64,000 bases of DNA from Serratia symbiotica (GCF_000821185.2 NZ_CP050855.1:930001-994000); one strand, 5' to 3'. Shown: positions 42,530-55,999, counted from the stretch's first letter. The notes: generated by a model not told the origin, from the sequence alone. A program made the numbers and translations.

Positions 42530-42658
42530 TCAAGTGGCCAGAAGATAAAACTGTTGTGCCGCAGGCAATCCCATCCCCGTGTAGATGCTGAAATGCTCCT
42601 TTGCGCGTAACATATGAATCAGTTCAATGTTGGTCAGTATTGTCTGTGCCTGCCGAAA
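42530..42658 (-). pseudogene. IS6-like transposase C-terminal fragment
   Basis: Minus-strand frame reads RFRQAQTILTNIELIHMLRA then GMGLPAAQQFYLLAT and a stop. (F)RxAQTILxxIELIHMLRKGQ...PAEQFYxLA is the tail of an IS6-type DDE transposase. Only about 42 residues remain. Confidence 0.55.
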
Positions 42659-43015
42659 CGCTACACCTTTTCAGCAATCCGGTGATCACAGTGCACATTA
42701 ATGCTTCTTCAGGTGAGCTTAAACGCGGCGATATCGTCGAAATTGACGTGTGAAGACCAGGTTTGCTAGGCGGAGTGCCGACCGACTACCCATATTGGCA
42801 AGAAAATAACGTAAAGGTTGATGGGCGTGTTTGCCGGTTTACTAAGGTCACTAATACCAATCCTTTTACTGGTATCAGTAAGCCGGAACGACGTCGCCAC
42901 CACAAAAATCCTGCTCTGTATTCACGGTGTATAGATAGAGAACATAGACTTGTTTACAGCATGGCAGACGTTGAGTTAACGCTAATTGCTTGCTGCTATG
43001 ACTACGAAAGGGTTT
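42659..43015. other. Unassigned degraded stretch between fimbrial locus and argS
   Basis: A plus-strand frame reads VHINASSGELKRGDIVEIDV, stops, and continues GGVPTDYPYWQENNVKVDG in the same frame, resembling a decayed gene; the family is not recognised. The 84-aa frame from 42763 starts at TTG and is not called. Confidence 0.35.
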
Positions 43016-43051
43016 GACATCCACCCCATCATTTATGATGGGGTGGATGTC
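43016..43051. repeat. Perfect 17-bp inverted repeat, 2-base loop
   Basis: GACATCCACCCCATCAT / TT / ATGATGGGGTGGATGTC. No T-run follows on either strand, so it is not a classical terminator, although it lies 117 bp downstream of argS. It could be the hairpin end of a lost mobile element. Confidence 0.9.
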
Positions 43052-43167
43052 AATGAAATGCTGGCCGCTGTGCCCCAGCAATGGCATGTGTGAAGGCCAC
43101 CTGATGCTTAAACGATCAGCATTAGCCACCATGTTGACCCTTTTTGCTATTGAGCGAACGACATGCC

Positions 43168-44898
43168 TCACATGCGTTCAACGGTTTCGATACCCAACGT
43201 ATCCAGGCCGGTTTTCAGTGTTCTGGATGTCAGCAGAGCCAGCTTTAAGCGACTCTGACGCACTGCTTCACTGTCGCCATTGAGGATCTGGCAGTGTTCG
43301 TAGAAGCTGGAGAACAGCCCAGCCAGCTCGTACAGGTAGCTACACATGATATGCGGTGTCCCTTCACGCGCCACGGCAGTGAGTGCCTCTTCAAACTGTA
43401 GCAGGCGCGTTGCCAGGGCGATTTCATGCTCTTCGCTCATTACCAGCGGCAGGGTTAGGCTGCTTTCGTCAATCCCGGCGCGTTTGAATACCGATACGAT
43501 GCGGGTATAGGCGTATTGCATATAAGGTGCGGTGTTGCCTTCGAAGGCCAGCATGTTATTCCAGTCGAAGATATAGTCAGTGGTGCGGCTTTTTGATAGG
43601 TCAGAGTATTTCACTGCGCCGATGCCGACCACGCGAGCCAGTTGTGTTATTTCTTGTGCTGGCATATGCGGATTTTTGCCCGCGATCAACTGCCCGGCGC
43701 GTTCGATGGCTTCATCTAACAGATCAGACAGTTTCACTGTTCCACCAGCGCGGGTTTTAAACGGCTTGCCATCTTTGCCTAACATCATGCCGAACAAGTG
43801 GTGTTCCAGTGAAACGGACTCCGGCACATAGCCTGCTTTGCGCACGATAGCCCAGGCTTGCATCAGGTGCTGATGCTGGCGTGAATCGGTGTAGTACAGC
43901 ACGCGGTTGGCACCCAGGGTTTCGTAGCGGTATTTGGCACAGGCGAGATCGGTGGTGGTATATAGGTAGCCGCCATCCTTTTTCTGGATGATGACGCCCA
44001 TCGGCTCCCCATCCTTGTTCTGGTATTCATCAAGGAATACCACGGTGGCACCTTCGCTTTCCACCGCCAGCCCTTTGGCCTTCAGATCGGCGACGATGCC
44101 TGGCAGCATTGCATTGTAGAGGCTTTCGCCCATCACGTCGCCTTCGGTCAGGGTTACGTTCAGGCGGTTATAGGTGAGTTGGTTTTGCGCCATGGTGATA
44201 TCGACAAGCTTACGCCACATTTTCTGGCAGTAAGGGTCGCCGCCTTGTAGCTTGACCACGTAGGCGCGGGCGCGCGCGGCGAATTCGCTGTCTTCATCAT
44301 AATGTTTCTTGGCTTGGCGATAGAACTGTTCCAGATCGGACAGGCCCATGTCGCTGGCATTTTCATTCTGCATTTTTTCTAGATAGGCGATCAGCATGCC
44401 GAATTGGGTGCCCCAATCGCCTACATGGTTGGCGCGGATCACGTTGTGACCCAAAAATTCCAGAGTACGCGCGGCAGCGTCACCGATAATGGTGGAGCGC
44501 AAGTGGCCGACATGCATCTCTTTAGCCACATTGGGTGCCGAGTAATCGATAACAATAGTTTGCGGTTCAACCGCTGTCACACCGAGTTTTGGGGCGTTCA
44601 ACACCCAATCGATCTGGCGTGCCAGCCATGCGCTGTTCAGGAAAATATTGATAAAGCCGGGGCCAGCGATCTCCACTTTGCTAGCGATGTCACCAAGCTC
44701 CAGCAATTGCAGCACTTTTTCTGCCAGTTGGCGCGGGGGCATGCCAAGTTTCTTGGCAGCCGACATCACGCCGTTGACCTGGTAATTACCAAATTGCGCT
44801 TTGGCTGACTGACGTACCTGCGCTTCGCAATCGGCTGGTGCGCCTGCGACAATCAGTGCCTGGTTGACTTTATCTGAGAGCAGAACCTGAATATTCAA
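43168..44898 (-). CDS. argS: Arginyl-tRNA synthetase
   Basis: Class I synthetase charging tRNA-Arg. 576 aa, one less than E. coli. N-terminal Add-1 domain to about 115, HIGH-type motif in [19 protein letters not shown], and a relaxed KMSKS-type region ([20 protein letters not shown]). C-terminal anticodon domain ends [12 protein letters not shown]. Essential gene, intact. Confidence 0.96.
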   Translation of the reverse strand: MNIQVLLSDKVNQALIVAGAPADCEAQVRQSAKAQFGNYQVNGVMSAAKKLGMPPRQLAEKVLQLLELGDIASKVEIAGPGFINIFLNSAWLARQIDWVLNAPKLGVTAVEPQTIVIDYSAPNVAKEMHVGHLRSTIIGDAAARTLEFLGHNVIRANHVGDWGTQFGMLIAYLEKMQNENASDMGLSDLEQFYRQAKKHYDEDSEFAARARAYVVKLQGGDPYCQKMWRKLVDITMAQNQLTYNRLNVTLTEGDVMGESLYNAMLPGIVADLKAKGLAVESEGATVVFLDEYQNKDGEPMGVIIQKKDGGYLYTTTDLACAKYRYETLGANRVLYYTDSRQHQHLMQAWAIVRKAGYVPESVSLEHHLFGMMLGKDGKPFKTRAGGTVKLSDLLDEAIERAGQLIAGKNPHMPAQEITQLARVVGIGAVKYSDLSKSRTTDYIFDWNNMLAFEGNTAPYMQYAYTRIVSVFKRAGIDESSLTLPLVMSEEHEIALATRLLQFEEALTAVAREGTPHIMCSYLYELAGLFSSFYEHCQILNGDSEAVRQSRLKLALLTSRTLKTGLDTLGIETVERM

Positions 44899-45678
44899 CG
44901 GGTTACCTTAATGACGAACGCGGGGCATTGTGCCATGCCCCTGCGGGATTTAAAGAGGGGATCAGAGGGTGCCGACCCACTAAAAATAGCCTGTAATTGT
45001 AACCGATCTAATGTGTTGAGTCAGCAGTTGACGAGGATCCAGCGATGAAAGATCCACCGCAAGATCTATCTTCACTAAAGCGTGGTAATTAGGTAACAGA
45101 AGGAGAGAAAGTAAACAGGCCAAGTTTTTATTGGGCGACCAGCACGCAAAGTGTGGTTGCGGCGTAACTTAAAGTGGCGATAAATAGCGTATGCAGCTAT
45201 ACCCTAAAAAATTCGCGCTGCAGGAAATCGGCAACGCAGTAGATCCCCAGGTGTTTACCCCATTAAATGACGGGGGTGAGCGGGGAAAGCTAACGCACAA
45301 GCAATGTGAAGTATGACGAGTATACCACTATCAGCACCAGTGATATCGACAATATAGAGACATCACTATTATTTCAGCTCTAGTTTTCTCTAAAGTAGCC
45401 CTAGTGTTATTGTGAAATGGTTATTTAATTTTTATGAATAAATGACGTTGATTCAGCAGGATTTTTGTCTTCATAATAAAAGGCTGTAGTAGATAGGAGA
45501 ATTCCTATTGTTAATCAAGCATACATATTGATAAATTACTTCCTGCACTAATGCTGGTCGAATGAGAAATATCATAACCCAGTGGGCCTCTATCATCCCA
45601 AATAGGCAATCATGGTGAGATATGTCTCATTGGTTAAATTACCGCGTATGAATGCGCATTCTGTTGTTTGAGGCTTTC
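44899..45678. other. Intergenic region between argS and yecM
   Basis: Contains a family B repeat (45198-45324) and otherwise AT-rich sequence without a recognised gene. The argS promoter is likely near 44950. Confidence 0.5.
45198..45324. repeat. Dispersed palindromic repeat, family B, copy 2
   Basis: Inverted relative to copies 1 and 3: TATACCCTAAAAAATTCGCG ... GTGAAGTATGACGAGTATA. Central ATCCCCAGG...GGGGGTGAGCGG region corresponds to the hairpin of copy 1. Confidence 0.8.
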
Positions 45679-46242
45679 ATGACCCCCTTACAGGCTATCG
45701 CCGACCTTAACGATCTGGCACTTGATTTGCCGCGTTTTGAACAGGCACTGGATCAGTTCGCGGCGAAATTGCAGCTTGATCTATCGCAATTTAGCGCCGA
45801 TCACATTTCAGTACGCTGCCACCAAGACGCCACCGCTGAACGATGGCGGCAGGGGCTGATGCAGTGCGCTTCACTACTGTCCGAATCGATGATCAATGGC
45901 CGTCTGATCTGCTTGTTCGATTTGCAACAGCCGCTCAATGTGGGACCGTGGTTGATAGATTGCGTAGAACTGCCGTATCCAGGAGGAAAGCGCTATCTGC
46001 ACGAAGGCTGGGAACACTTGGAACTGGTGCTCCGTGGTGATCCTGACACGTTGCATGCGCGGGCATTGAGCTACTTGGCTGATGAAGCGCTGCTAGCACC
46101 GGGGATCACGTTGAAACAAAGTGTTCTACAGGGCGAGGGTGATCGGCTGCCTAACCCGAGCTTAGCCATCAGCGATGGTAGCATGACGATAAAATTTCAT
46201 CCCTACTCCATCAGGGAAATCGTCACTAGTGAAAAATCCTAA
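45679..46242 (+). CDS. yecM: YecM family protein
   Basis: 187 aa, VOC-like metal-binding fold (YecM). Start MTPLQAIADLNDLALDLPRF with GAGG 6 bp upstream; the earlier in-frame ATG (45652) lacks this. Conserved ADHISVRCHQ and ELPYPGGKRYLHEGWEHLEL. Physiological role not established. Neighbour of cutC and argS as in enterobacteria. Confidence 0.88.
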   Translation: MTPLQAIADLNDLALDLPRFEQALDQFAAKLQLDLSQFSADHISVRCHQDATAERWRQGLMQCASLLSESMINGRLICLFDLQQPLNVGPWLIDCVELPYPGGKRYLHEGWEHLELVLRGDPDTLHARALSYLADEALLAPGITLKQSVLQGEGDRLPNPSLAISDGSMTIKFHPYSIREIVTSEKS

Positions 46243-46457
46243 CATGGCTGTTGCAACAGCCACCTTACTCTAGCGGTGGCGATTCACTTGTGGGATGATT
46301 TATCCGATTTATATATTGCCATTGTGACGACATTCTCCCCATTGATCAAAATTAAATGCCATAGTGAACACATTGAGTGAGTAGATGCCTATGCTTCTGC
46401 CCGCAAAAGAAATCAACAATTTCCGCCAAATGCTGGCCGTCATCTGGGGTGACAATA

Positions 46458-47225
46458 ATGAAATTGGAAATTTGCTGCTTTAGCGTAGGTTGCGCGCTGA
46501 CGGCTGAACAAGCGGGGGCGGATCGCATTGAATTGTGCGCCAGCCGCAGCGAGGGTGGGTTGACGCCGAGCTACGGTACGCTCCTTTTGGCGCGCGAACG
46601 GGTAACTATTCCCGTACATCCTATCGTTCGTCCGCGCGGTGGCGATTTTTGCTACAGCACGCTGGATTTCGAGGTGATCAAGCAAGATGTCGCCCAGATC
46701 CGCGATATGGGCTTCCCCGGTGTCGTGGTGGGTATGCTAGATGAGGAAGGCCATATAGACTTGCCGCGTATGCGTGAAGTGATGCAACTGAGTGGCAATA
46801 TGGCGGTGACTTTCCATCGAGCATTTGACATGTGCCAGAACCCGATGCTCGCCTTTGAGCAACTGGCGCAGCTTGGTGTGGCACGTATTTTGACTTCAGG
46901 GCAACAGCAGAATGCCGAGTTGGGTCTGACGTTGCTGCGCAATTTACGCCATGCCAACCCAGGCCCGGTGATCATTGCGGGTGGCGGGGTACGGCTTAGC
47001 AACCTGCACAAGTTTGTCGATATCGGCATTCAGGAACTACACAGTTCTTCAGGCCATGCCGTGCCTTCCACCATGCGCTATCGTAAAGCGGGCGTCACTA
47101 TGTGTTCCGACAACGAATCTGACGAATTTAGCCATTATTGTGTGGATGGCGAAATGGTGGCGATGATGAAAAACACGCTAGCCTTGGTTGCCCCCTTGGC
47201 GCAGAGCCTATATCGCCAGCAATGA
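46458..47225 (+). CDS. cutC: CutC family protein
   Basis: TIM-barrel protein historically linked to copper homeostasis; the exact reaction is unsettled. 255 aa from ATG 46458 ([20 protein letters not shown]). Conserved [43 protein letters not shown] and [16 protein letters not shown]. The open frame to 46377 is not homologous. Confidence 0.92.
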   Translation: MKLEICCFSVGCALTAEQAGADRIELCASRSEGGLTPSYGTLLLARERVTIPVHPIVRPRGGDFCYSTLDFEVIKQDVAQIRDMGFPGVVVGMLDEEGHIDLPRMREVMQLSGNMAVTFHRAFDMCQNPMLAFEQLAQLGVARILTSGQQQNAELGLTLLRNLRHANPGPVIIAGGGVRLSNLHKFVDIGIQELHSSSGHAVPSTMRYRKAGVTMCSDNESDEFSHYCVDGEMVAMMKNTLALVAPLAQSLYRQQ

Positions 47226-47268
47226 GACCTCGCCACTATGCAGTTAGCATCAGGTGGTGAGTCATCGA

Positions 47269-48989
<1,721 letters not shown>

Positions 48990-49086
48990 TCAGTTCAGCA
49001 TTCGAAGTGCGCATTCTAACAGATGACGGCGAGAAAGCGCAGCGTGGTCGTCTGATGATAGCTGTGCAATCAGTTAGGTGATGCAG

Positions 49087-49905
49087 TCAAAATAGCGCGT
49101 CCTGTTGCGGCCAGTCCGGCGGTGCAGGCAGATCAGGGATCACCTGGCGCAACTGCTGCCAGATTTTTTGCGCCTGCTGCGGTGAATCGCCGTTATCTGG
49201 TGTATGGATAAACAGGTAAGGCTGATGCTGCTGTTGCCAGAGCGCGAGCTTCTGCTGCCAGACGGCGAACCAGCGCAAGTTATCTGCCAATACGTCGCCG
49301 CCGATAAAGCGCACCAGCGGCTGGTTGCCAGTGAGCAGTGCGTGCACCGGGAGCGTTGGTTTTTTCTGCTGCGCATCGCGCACTGCGGCGTTGTTGGGTA
49401 GGGCGTGATGTACGGCGCGGCTGTCGAGGATCACCCGATTGATGCCGCGCTGATGCAGCCCCTGATTCAGCAGACGTTCCGCCTCCCCCTTGGCGAAGAA
49501 AGTCGGATGACGTACTTCCACACCGTAGGTGAACGTTTTTGGTAGTGCGTCAAAGAATTGCCACATTCTTGGTAGTTCATCGGGGCCAAAGGTGGCCGGC
49601 AATTGTAGCCACAGTTGGCCGATGCGCTGATGCAGCGGCTCCAGACAGTGATAAAACGCTTGCAGATCGGCGTTGCAGTTGCGCAGGGAGGCTTTGTGGC
49701 TGATATCCGAGGGGAATTTAAAACAGAAGCGGAAGTTATCGTGCGTCATGTCGTGCCAGCGTTGCACGGTTTCTTGTTTGGGCAACGCGTAGAAAGTGGT
49801 GTTGCCTTCTACGCAGTTGAAATAACGGCTGTAATCCGCCAAATCACGCAGCCCGATACGGCTCCAGGCATTGTGCTGCCACTGTGGTAGTCCAATGTAG
49901 ATCAA
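49087..49905 (-). CDS. yecE: DUF72 family protein YecE
   Basis: 272 aa, TIM-barrel-like DUF72. MIYIGLPQWQHNAWSRIGLR, NCVEGNTTFYALP, FCFKFPSDISHKASL and the end PDLPAPPDWPQQDALF fit YecE. Function unknown. yecD and yecN, its usual neighbours, are absent. Confidence 0.9.
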   Translation of the reverse strand: MIYIGLPQWQHNAWSRIGLRDLADYSRYFNCVEGNTTFYALPKQETVQRWHDMTHDNFRFCFKFPSDISHKASLRNCNADLQAFYHCLEPLHQRIGQLWLQLPATFGPDELPRMWQFFDALPKTFTYGVEVRHPTFFAKGEAERLLNQGLHQRGINRVILDSRAVHHALPNNAAVRDAQQKKPTLPVHALLTGNQPLVRFIGGDVLADNLRWFAVWQQKLALWQQQHQPYLFIHTPDNGDSPQQAQKIWQQLRQVIPDLPAPPDWPQQDALF

Positions 49906-50530
49906 CGCGCCATCTTCCTTATATTATCTCATCAGGCGACACCTTAACGTGACTAGGCGAGTGCGGCAAGGGTTGGGTAGAATGCCGTTTTGTGAATTTG
50001 GAAGAGTAGGTTTCAGCCTTGGCGAAGCATTTAGAATCTATCCCATTAGGTTATTTTATTTGCCATTTTGGCCCTGAGCGGTGCTCACCATCCTTACAAA
50101 CTCCCTGTATGCGCCGGTGGTTGCGCGCTATCGGTGTGCAATCACCGGCTGCAACATTGTACGCCTACTGGGATAGACTGTTAGCAAGGCGTATGTGTTA
50201 ATTCAGGCTGAATTGACGGCATTTCGCACCAAAGCACGCCATATAGAGCGGTAACAATGCGTTGTTCGCTCTTATCTGGCGCATGAATTTCCTTTATAAT
50301 AGCCCCCTTTTTTCACCACTCTTTACTTCAACGACCTGTAGGCATGAGGCGTTTGCCGCTATCGGTTAGCGAGAGTGCAAAAATATTTCCTCGCCATCTT
50401 CCCACTTAAGAGAAATGGCCGGGATGCGGCAGATTTAGATTGGACAACAAAAATAGAGTTCATCAGAAATAGCTATGCGACCAGGGCGCTCCAGCCTGGC
50501 GCGGTATCGGCTGTGTAAAAAGGATAGCGT
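49906..50530. other. yecE-aspS intergenic region; yecD lost
   Basis: Holds a family A repeat (50024-50190) and the aspS promoter region. In E. coli yecD (isochorismatase family) lies here; no trace of it was found. Confidence 0.6.
50024..50190. repeat. Dispersed palindromic repeat, family A, copy 2
   Basis: Runs from about GGCGAAGCATTTAGAATCTA through CTATCCCATTAGG to CCTACTGGGATAG and GCAAGGCG. Its reverse complement aligns with 15113-15270. Confidence 0.8.
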
Positions 50531-52315
50531 ATGCGTACTGAATATTGCGGGCAGTTGGATCTGTCCCACGTAGGCCAGAAAGTCACTCTGTGTGGTTGGG
50601 TCAACCGCCGCCGCGATCTCGGTGGCTTGATCTTTATTGATATGCGCGACTGTACAGGTATCGTGCAGGTGTTCTTCGATCCAGATCAGCAAGCGGCGTT
50701 CGACAAAGCATACGACCTGCGCAATGAATTCTGTATTCAGATCGTCGGCACCGTGCGTGCACGCCCGGACAGCCAAATCAATACAGAGATGACCACGGGT
50801 GAAGTAGAAGTGTTTGCTCATGCACTGGAGGTCATCAACCGCTCCGAGCCATTGCCGCTCGACGCTAACCAAGTCAACAGTGAAGAAGCCCGTCTGAAAT
50901 ATCGCTACCTGGATTTGCGTCGTCCAGACATGGCTGGACGTCTGAAAACCCGCAGCAAAATCACCAGCCTGGTGCGACACTTTATGGACAGCCACGGTTT
51001 TCTCGACATCGAAACCCCGATGCTGACTAAAGCTACGCCGGAAGGTGCCCGCGACTATCTGGTGCCGAGCCGTGTGCACAAAGGCAAATTCTACGCGCTG
51101 CCGCAGTCCCCTCAGTTGTTTAAACAGTTACTGATGATGTCCGGCTTTGATCGTTACTATCAAATAGTCAAATGCTTCCGCGACGAAGACCTGCGCGCTG
51201 ACCGCCAGCCGGAATTCACTCAAATTGACGTTGAGACCTCTTTCATGACTGCCGAACAAGTGCGCGAAGTGATGGAGAAACTGGCACGTGAGCTGTGGCT
51301 GGAGGTAAAAGGGGTGGATCTGGGGCGCTTCCCGGTTATCACCTTTGAAGAAGCGATGCGCCGCTACGGCTCTGATAAACCGGATTTGCGTAACCCGCTG
51401 GAATTGGTGGACATTGCCGATCTGGTGAAGGATGTCGAGTTCAACGTATTTTCCGTTCCGGCTAACGACGCCAAGGGACGGGTAGCGACGATCTGCGTTC
51501 CAGGTGGTGCACAGTTGACACGCAAACTGATCGATGAATATAGCGCTTTCGTCAACATTTATGGTGCCAAAGGTTTGGCCTGGCTGAAGGTGAATGACCG
51601 CTCGGCTGGTCTGGCTGGTGTGCAAAGCCCGATCGCCAAATTCCTTGATGCAGACGTGTTGGCAGCGATTCTGGCGCGCACCAACGCTCAAAGTGGCGAT
51701 ATTCTGTTCTTCGGGGCCGACAACATCAAGATCGTTACCGATGCGCTGGGTGCGCTGCGCTTGAAACTGGGTCGTGATCTGGCACTGACCAAACTGGACG
51801 GTTGGGCACCACTATGGGTGGTTGACTTCCCGATGTTTGAAGAGGACGGCGAGGGGGGCTTGGTGGCGATGCATCATCCGTTCACTGCACCGTGTAACAT
51901 GGCCCCAGAAGCACTGGCTAGCATGCCAACCAACGCTATCGCCAATGCTTACGATATGGTGATCAACGGTTACGAAGTGGGCGGTGGTTCGGTGCGTATT
52001 CACCACGGTGAAATGCAGCAAACCGTGTTCAGTATTTTAGGCATCAATGAACATGAACAGCGTGAGAAATTTGGCTTCCTGCTCGACGCGCTGAAATACG
52101 GCACCCCGCCGCATGCTGGGATGGCCTTTGGCCTGGATCGTTTGGTGATGCTGCTGACCGGCACTGACAACATCCGCGACGTGATAGCCTTCCCGAAAAC
52201 CACCGCTGCGGCTTGTCTTATGACCGATGCGCCAAGTTTCGCCAACCCGGCAGCATTGCAGGAACTGGCGATCAACGTACTGAAGAAAACCGATACACCA
52301 CAAGAGAATGAGTAA
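50531..52315 (+). CDS. aspS: Aspartyl-tRNA synthetase
   Basis: Class IIb synthetase, 594 aa. N-terminal OB fold ([20 protein letters not shown]); motif 2 [20 protein letters not shown]; motif 3 [20 protein letters not shown]. Bacterial insertion domain in the middle. The stop shares one base with nudB. Essential, intact. Confidence 0.96.
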   Translation: MRTEYCGQLDLSHVGQKVTLCGWVNRRRDLGGLIFIDMRDCTGIVQVFFDPDQQAAFDKAYDLRNEFCIQIVGTVRARPDSQINTEMTTGEVEVFAHALEVINRSEPLPLDANQVNSEEARLKYRYLDLRRPDMAGRLKTRSKITSLVRHFMDSHGFLDIETPMLTKATPEGARDYLVPSRVHKGKFYALPQSPQLFKQLLMMSGFDRYYQIVKCFRDEDLRADRQPEFTQIDVETSFMTAEQVREVMEKLARELWLEVKGVDLGRFPVITFEEAMRRYGSDKPDLRNPLELVDIADLVKDVEFNVFSVPANDAKGRVATICVPGGAQLTRKLIDEYSAFVNIYGAKGLAWLKVNDRSAGLAGVQSPIAKFLDADVLAAILARTNAQSGDILFFGADNIKIVTDALGALRLKLGRDLALTKLDGWAPLWVVDFPMFEEDGEGGLVAMHHPFTAPCNMAPEALASMPTNAIANAYDMVINGYEVGGGSVRIHHGEMQQTVFSILGINEHEQREKFGFLLDALKYGTPPHAGMAFGLDRLVMLLTGTDNIRDVIAFPKTTAAACLMTDAPSFANPAALQELAINVLKKTDTPQENE

Positions 52316-52761
52316 TGAGCTACAAGCGTCCTGAATCTGTCCTGGTAGTGATTTATGCGAAATCCAGCGGTCGGGTGCTGATGTTACAGCGGCGCGATGA
52401 TAGTGAATTTTGGCAGTCGGTCACCGGTAGCCTAGAGCAGGATGAGTCGCCGCCACAGGCAGCGCAACGTGAGGTGATGGAAGAAGTCGGCATTGATATT
52501 GAAGCAGAGCATTTGCCGATGTTCGATTGCCAGCGCTGTGTGGAGTTTGAACTCTTTGTCCATTTGCGGTATCGCTATGCCCCAGGCACTACGCGTAATA
52601 AAGAGCACTGGTTTTGTTTGGTTTTGCCCGAAGAACGCGAGCCGGTGCTCACCGAACATCACGCCTACCAATGGCTAGAGGCTGTGCAAGCTATGACGCT
52701 GACTAAGTCGTGGAGCAACCAGCAGGCGATTGAAGAGTTGGTAATTAATTTAGTCCAGTAA
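52315..52761 (+). CDS. nudB: Dihydroneopterin triphosphate pyrophosphatase NudB
   Basis: Nudix hydrolase of the folate pathway. 148 aa; Nudix box GSLEQDESPPQAAQREVMEE-VGI carries the GX5EX7REUXEEXGU signature. Starts in the aspS stop (TAATG). Family length about 150. Confidence 0.94.
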   Translation: MSYKRPESVLVVIYAKSSGRVLMLQRRDDSEFWQSVTGSLEQDESPPQAAQREVMEEVGIDIEAEHLPMFDCQRCVEFELFVHLRYRYAPGTTRNKEHWFCLVLPEEREPVLTEHHAYQWLEAVQAMTLTKSWSNQQAIEELVINLVQ

Positions 52762-52776
52762 TTCCCGGAGATTTTT

Positions 52777-53520
52777 ATGGCAGGTCATAGTAAGTGGGCC
52801 AATACAAAACACCGCAAGGCGGCGCAAGACGCCAAACGCGGTAAAATTTTCACCAAAATTATTCGTGAGCTAGTCACGGCGGCCAAATTGGGCGGCGGTG
52901 ATCCTGATTCCAACCCACGTTTACGCGCGGCGATGGACAAGGCGCTGGCGAACAACATGACGCGCGACACCATGAACCGTGCGATTGCACGCGGTGTAGG
53001 TGGTGATGATGATTCCAACATGGAAAGCATCATTTATGAAGGCTATGGCCCTGGCGGCACCGCTGTGATGATCGAATGCCTGAGTGATAACCGCAATCGC
53101 ACGGTGGGGGAAGTGCGCCATGCCTTCACTAAATGCGGTGGCAACCTGGGAACCGACGGTTCTGTCGCCTATTTGTTCACCAAAAAGGGCGTGATCACTT
53201 ACGCACCAGGGGTGGATGAAGACGCATTGATGGAAGCGGCGCTGGAAGCAGGTGCAGAAGACATCGTCAGTTATGATGACGATGTTATTGATGTGTTCAC
53301 CGCCTGGGAGAGTCTGGGTGCGTTGAAGGATGCACTGACCGCTGCCGGTTTCAACGCGGAAGCGGCAGAAATCGCGATGATCCCATCGACCAAAGCCGAT
53401 ATGGACGCAGAAACCGCGCCTAAACTACTGCGTTTGATCGATATGCTGGAAGATTGCGACGATGTGCAGGAGGTTTACCACAACGGTGAGATCTCCGACG
53501 AGATTGCGGCTACGCTGTAA
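52777..53520 (+). CDS. yebC: YebC/PmpR family transcription-translation regulator
   Basis: 247 aa. Starts [20 protein letters not shown]; central [20 protein letters not shown] and C-terminal [14 protein letters not shown] are family signatures. Members relieve ribosome pausing or act as regulators. Upstream of ruvC as in most enterobacteria. Confidence 0.95.
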   Translation: MAGHSKWANTKHRKAAQDAKRGKIFTKIIRELVTAAKLGGGDPDSNPRLRAAMDKALANNMTRDTMNRAIARGVGGDDDSNMESIIYEGYGPGGTAVMIECLSDNRNRTVGEVRHAFTKCGGNLGTDGSVAYLFTKKGVITYAPGVDEDALMEAALEAGAEDIVSYDDDVIDVFTAWESLGALKDALTAAGFNAEAAEIAMIPSTKADMDAETAPKLLRLIDMLEDCDDVQEVYHNGEISDEIAATL

Positions 53521-53593
53521 TGAGGTTGCTATGCGGCGTTGCCCTGTGGCAGCGCCGGGCAGAACCCAGGCTTAACGCAAGGTGGATGTAGCG

Positions 53594-54115
53594 ATGGCGA
53601 TCATACTGGGTATCGATCCCGGTTCACGTATTACCGGCTATGGCCTTATCCGTCAGCAGGGCCGCCAATTGACCTATATCGCCAGCGGTTGTATTCGCAC
53701 CGTGGTGGAGGACATGCCGATGCGGCTGAAGCTGATTTATGCTGGCGTCAGCGAAATCATTACCCAGTTCCAACCGGACTTTTTCGCTATCGAGCAAGTG
53801 TTTATGGCCAAGAACCCGGATTCGGCGCTCAAACTTGGTCAGGCGCGTGGAGTGGCGATTGTCGCCGCCGTGAATCAGAACCTGGACGTGTTTGAGTATG
53901 CGGCACGGCAGGTAAAGCAAACTGTGGTGGGTACGGGGGCAGCCGAAAAAGCCCAGGTACAGCATATGGTACGTTCGCTGCTCAAGCTCTCCGCCAATCC
54001 ACGGGCGGATGCCGCCGATGCGTTAGCGATAGCCATCACCCACTGTCATCTGAGCCAAAATGTGCTGCGGATGAGTGCAGGGCGGCTGAATCTGGCGCGT
54101 GGCCGCTTGAGATAG
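53594..54115 (+). CDS. ruvC: Holliday junction resolvase RuvC
   Basis: 173 aa, same as E. coli. Acidic active site: Asp in [12 protein letters not shown], Glu in FFAIEQVF, and Asps in [15 protein letters not shown] 53594 has AAGGTGG upstream. The operon is cut from ruvAB by a terminator at 54136-54162. Intact. Confidence 0.95.
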   Translation: MAIILGIDPGSRITGYGLIRQQGRQLTYIASGCIRTVVEDMPMRLKLIYAGVSEIITQFQPDFFAIEQVFMAKNPDSALKLGQARGVAIVAAVNQNLDVFEYAARQVKQTVVGTGAAEKAQVQHMVRSLLKLSANPRADAADALAIAITHCHLSQNVLRMSAGRLNLARGRLR

Positions 54116-54135
54116 CGTTTAACCGGTTATTGATT

Positions 54136-54162
54136 GGGCTGGATATTCATCCAGCCCTTTTT
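54136..54162 (+). terminator. Rho-independent terminator after ruvC
   Basis: GGGCTGGAT-ATTC-ATCCAGCCC followed by TTTTT: a perfect 9-bp stem. Confidence 0.93.
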
Positions 54163-54227
54163 ATGCTATAAGCTTTACCAGCATGGCATGGCCGTGAATC
54201 ATGATCAGGGATCTTGCAGGAGGGTTA

Positions 54228-54842
54228 ATGATAGGTCGTCTCAGAGGAAATATTCTGGAAAAGCAGCCGCCACTGGTGTTACTGGAGGCGAACGGTGTGG
54301 GTTATGAAGTGTATATGCCAATGACCTGCTTTTATCAACTGCCGGAACTGGGGCAAGAGGCTATCGTGTTTACCCACTTTGTGGTGCGTGAAGACGCGCA
54401 ACTGCTGTATGGCTTCAATGATAAGCAAGAGCGTGCGCTGTTTCGCGAACTGATCAAAGTCAACGGCGTTGGGCCAAAGCTGGCGCTGGCGATCCTGTCC
54501 GGCATGTCCGCGCAGCAGTTTGTCAGCGCGGTAGAGCATGAAGAGATTACCACCCTGATTAAACTGCCGGGTGTCGGCAAGAAAACCGCCGAGCGCCTGG
54601 TGGTGGAAATGAAAGACCGTTTCAAAGGGCTTAATGGTGATCTGTTTACCAACAGCAGTGGGAGCAGCTTGCCGGCCACGGCGGTGCAAACCGCTGATAA
54701 CGATACTGAAGCTGAAGCTGTCTCCGCGCTGGTGGCGTTGGGCTATAAACCGCAGGAAGCCAGCCGTATGGTCAGCAAAATCGCCAAATCGGGTGCCGAT
54801 TGCGAAACCCTGATCCGTGATGCGCTGCGCGCTGCGCTGTAA
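54228..54842 (+). CDS. ruvA: Holliday junction branch-migration protein RuvA
   Basis: Binds the four-way junction and loads RuvB. 204 aa from ATG 54228 ([20 protein letters not shown]), preceded by GGAGG. HhH motifs in [20 protein letters not shown] and [21 protein letters not shown]-terminal domain III ([20 protein letters not shown]) binds RuvB. Intact. Confidence 0.96.
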   Translation: MIGRLRGNILEKQPPLVLLEANGVGYEVYMPMTCFYQLPELGQEAIVFTHFVVREDAQLLYGFNDKQERALFRELIKVNGVGPKLALAILSGMSAQQFVSAVEHEEITTLIKLPGVGKKTAERLVVEMKDRFKGLNGDLFTNSSGSSLPATAVQTADNDTEAEAVSALVALGYKPQEASRMVSKIAKSGADCETLIRDALRAAL

Positions 54843-54861
54843 GGTTGACAAGGGGGAGACA

Positions 54862-55869
54862 ATGATTGAGGCCGATCGCCTGATTTCAGCCGAACCGATC
54901 AATGAGGAGGAACTTCTTGATCGCGCCATCCGCCCGAAACTGCTGGCGGAGTACGTTGGGCAACCGCATGTATGCGAGCAGATGGAAATCTTTATTCAAG
55001 CGGCCAGGCAGCGTGGCGATGCGCTGGATCACCTGTTGATTTTTGGCCCGCCGGGCTTGGGAAAAACCACGTTGGCTAATATTGTCGCCAATGAAATGGG
55101 AGTTAATCTGCGTACCACCTCCGGCCCAGTGTTGGAGAAAGCGGGCGATCTGGCGGCGATGCTCACCAACCTCGAACCGCATGACGTGCTGTTTATCGAT
55201 GAGATCCACCGACTGTCGCCAGTGGTGGAAGAGGTGTTGTACCCGGCGATGGAAGATTATCAACTGGATATCATGATCGGTGAAGGCCCGGCGGCACGTT
55301 CGATCAAACTTGATCTGCCGCCGTTTACCCTGGTCGGAGCTACCACTCGCGCTGGCTCCCTGACGTCACCGTTACGTGATCGTTTCGGCATTGTGCAACG
55401 GCTGGAATTTTACCAAGTGGCAGACTTGCAACTCATCGTATCGCGCAGCGCTCGCTGCTTGGGGCTGGATCTTTCTGGCGATGGTGCTCATCAAATAGCG
55501 CGCCGGGCGCGCGGCACGCCGCGCATCGCCAACCGTTTGCTACGCCGGGTGCGTGACTTTGCTGAGGTGCGCGCCAATGGTGTGATTAATGGTGAAGTGG
55601 CCATGCAAGCGCTGGATATGCTCAATGTCGATGCCGAAGGCTTTGACTATATGGATCGCAAGCTATTGCTGGCGATTATTGACAAGTTCACTGGGGGGCC
55701 AGTAGGGCTGGATAACCTGGCTGCGGCGATCGGTGAAGAGCGTGAAACCATTGAAGACGTTATCGAACCCTTCCTAATCCAACAGGGTTTTATCCAGCGT
55801 ACACCGCGTGGCCGTATGGCGACCCATCATGCCTACCGGCATTTTGGCATCGAATGCGGAGAGGAATAA
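54862..55869 (+). CDS. ruvB: Holliday junction helicase motor RuvB
   Basis: AAA+ motor, 335 aa. Walker A in [20 protein letters not shown], Walker B in [11 protein letters not shown], sensor region [20 protein letters not shown], and C-terminal winged-helix ([18 protein letters not shown]). ATG 54862 gives the E. coli-like start MIEADRLIS. Last intact gene before the znuA remnant. Confidence 0.96.
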   Translation: MIEADRLISAEPINEEELLDRAIRPKLLAEYVGQPHVCEQMEIFIQAARQRGDALDHLLIFGPPGLGKTTLANIVANEMGVNLRTTSGPVLEKAGDLAAMLTNLEPHDVLFIDEIHRLSPVVEEVLYPAMEDYQLDIMIGEGPAARSIKLDLPPFTLVGATTRAGSLTSPLRDRFGIVQRLEFYQVADLQLIVSRSARCLGLDLSGDGAHQIARRARGTPRIANRLLRRVRDFAEVRANGVINGEVAMQALDMLNVDAEGFDYMDRKLLLAIIDKFTGGPVGLDNLAAAIGEERETIEDVIEPFLIQQGFIQRTPRGRMATHHAYRHFGIECGEE

Positions 55870-55999
55870 ACAGTCAAAAGGGTAGCATCAGCAGCTCTTT
55901 TCACCGCGATATCGACAGCATAGTCATGCCGAGTGTGACGGCGTAAATGCATACAATAGACCTGTTTAACTGTCTACAGAAGTAGCAAAAGTAACCGCA

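Noticed and set aside
42763..43017. 84-aa ORF near argS
   Set aside because: TTG start; the same frame continues upstream past a stop, so it looks like part of a decayed gene of unknown family.
46245..46262. Terminator after yecM
   Set aside because: TGGCTGTTGCAACAGCCA is palindromic but lacks a T-run.
46377..46457. Longer CutC start or small upstream gene
   Set aside because: Residues before MKLEICCF do not match CutC; a short overlapping frame ([13 protein letters not shown]) exists but is too short to support.
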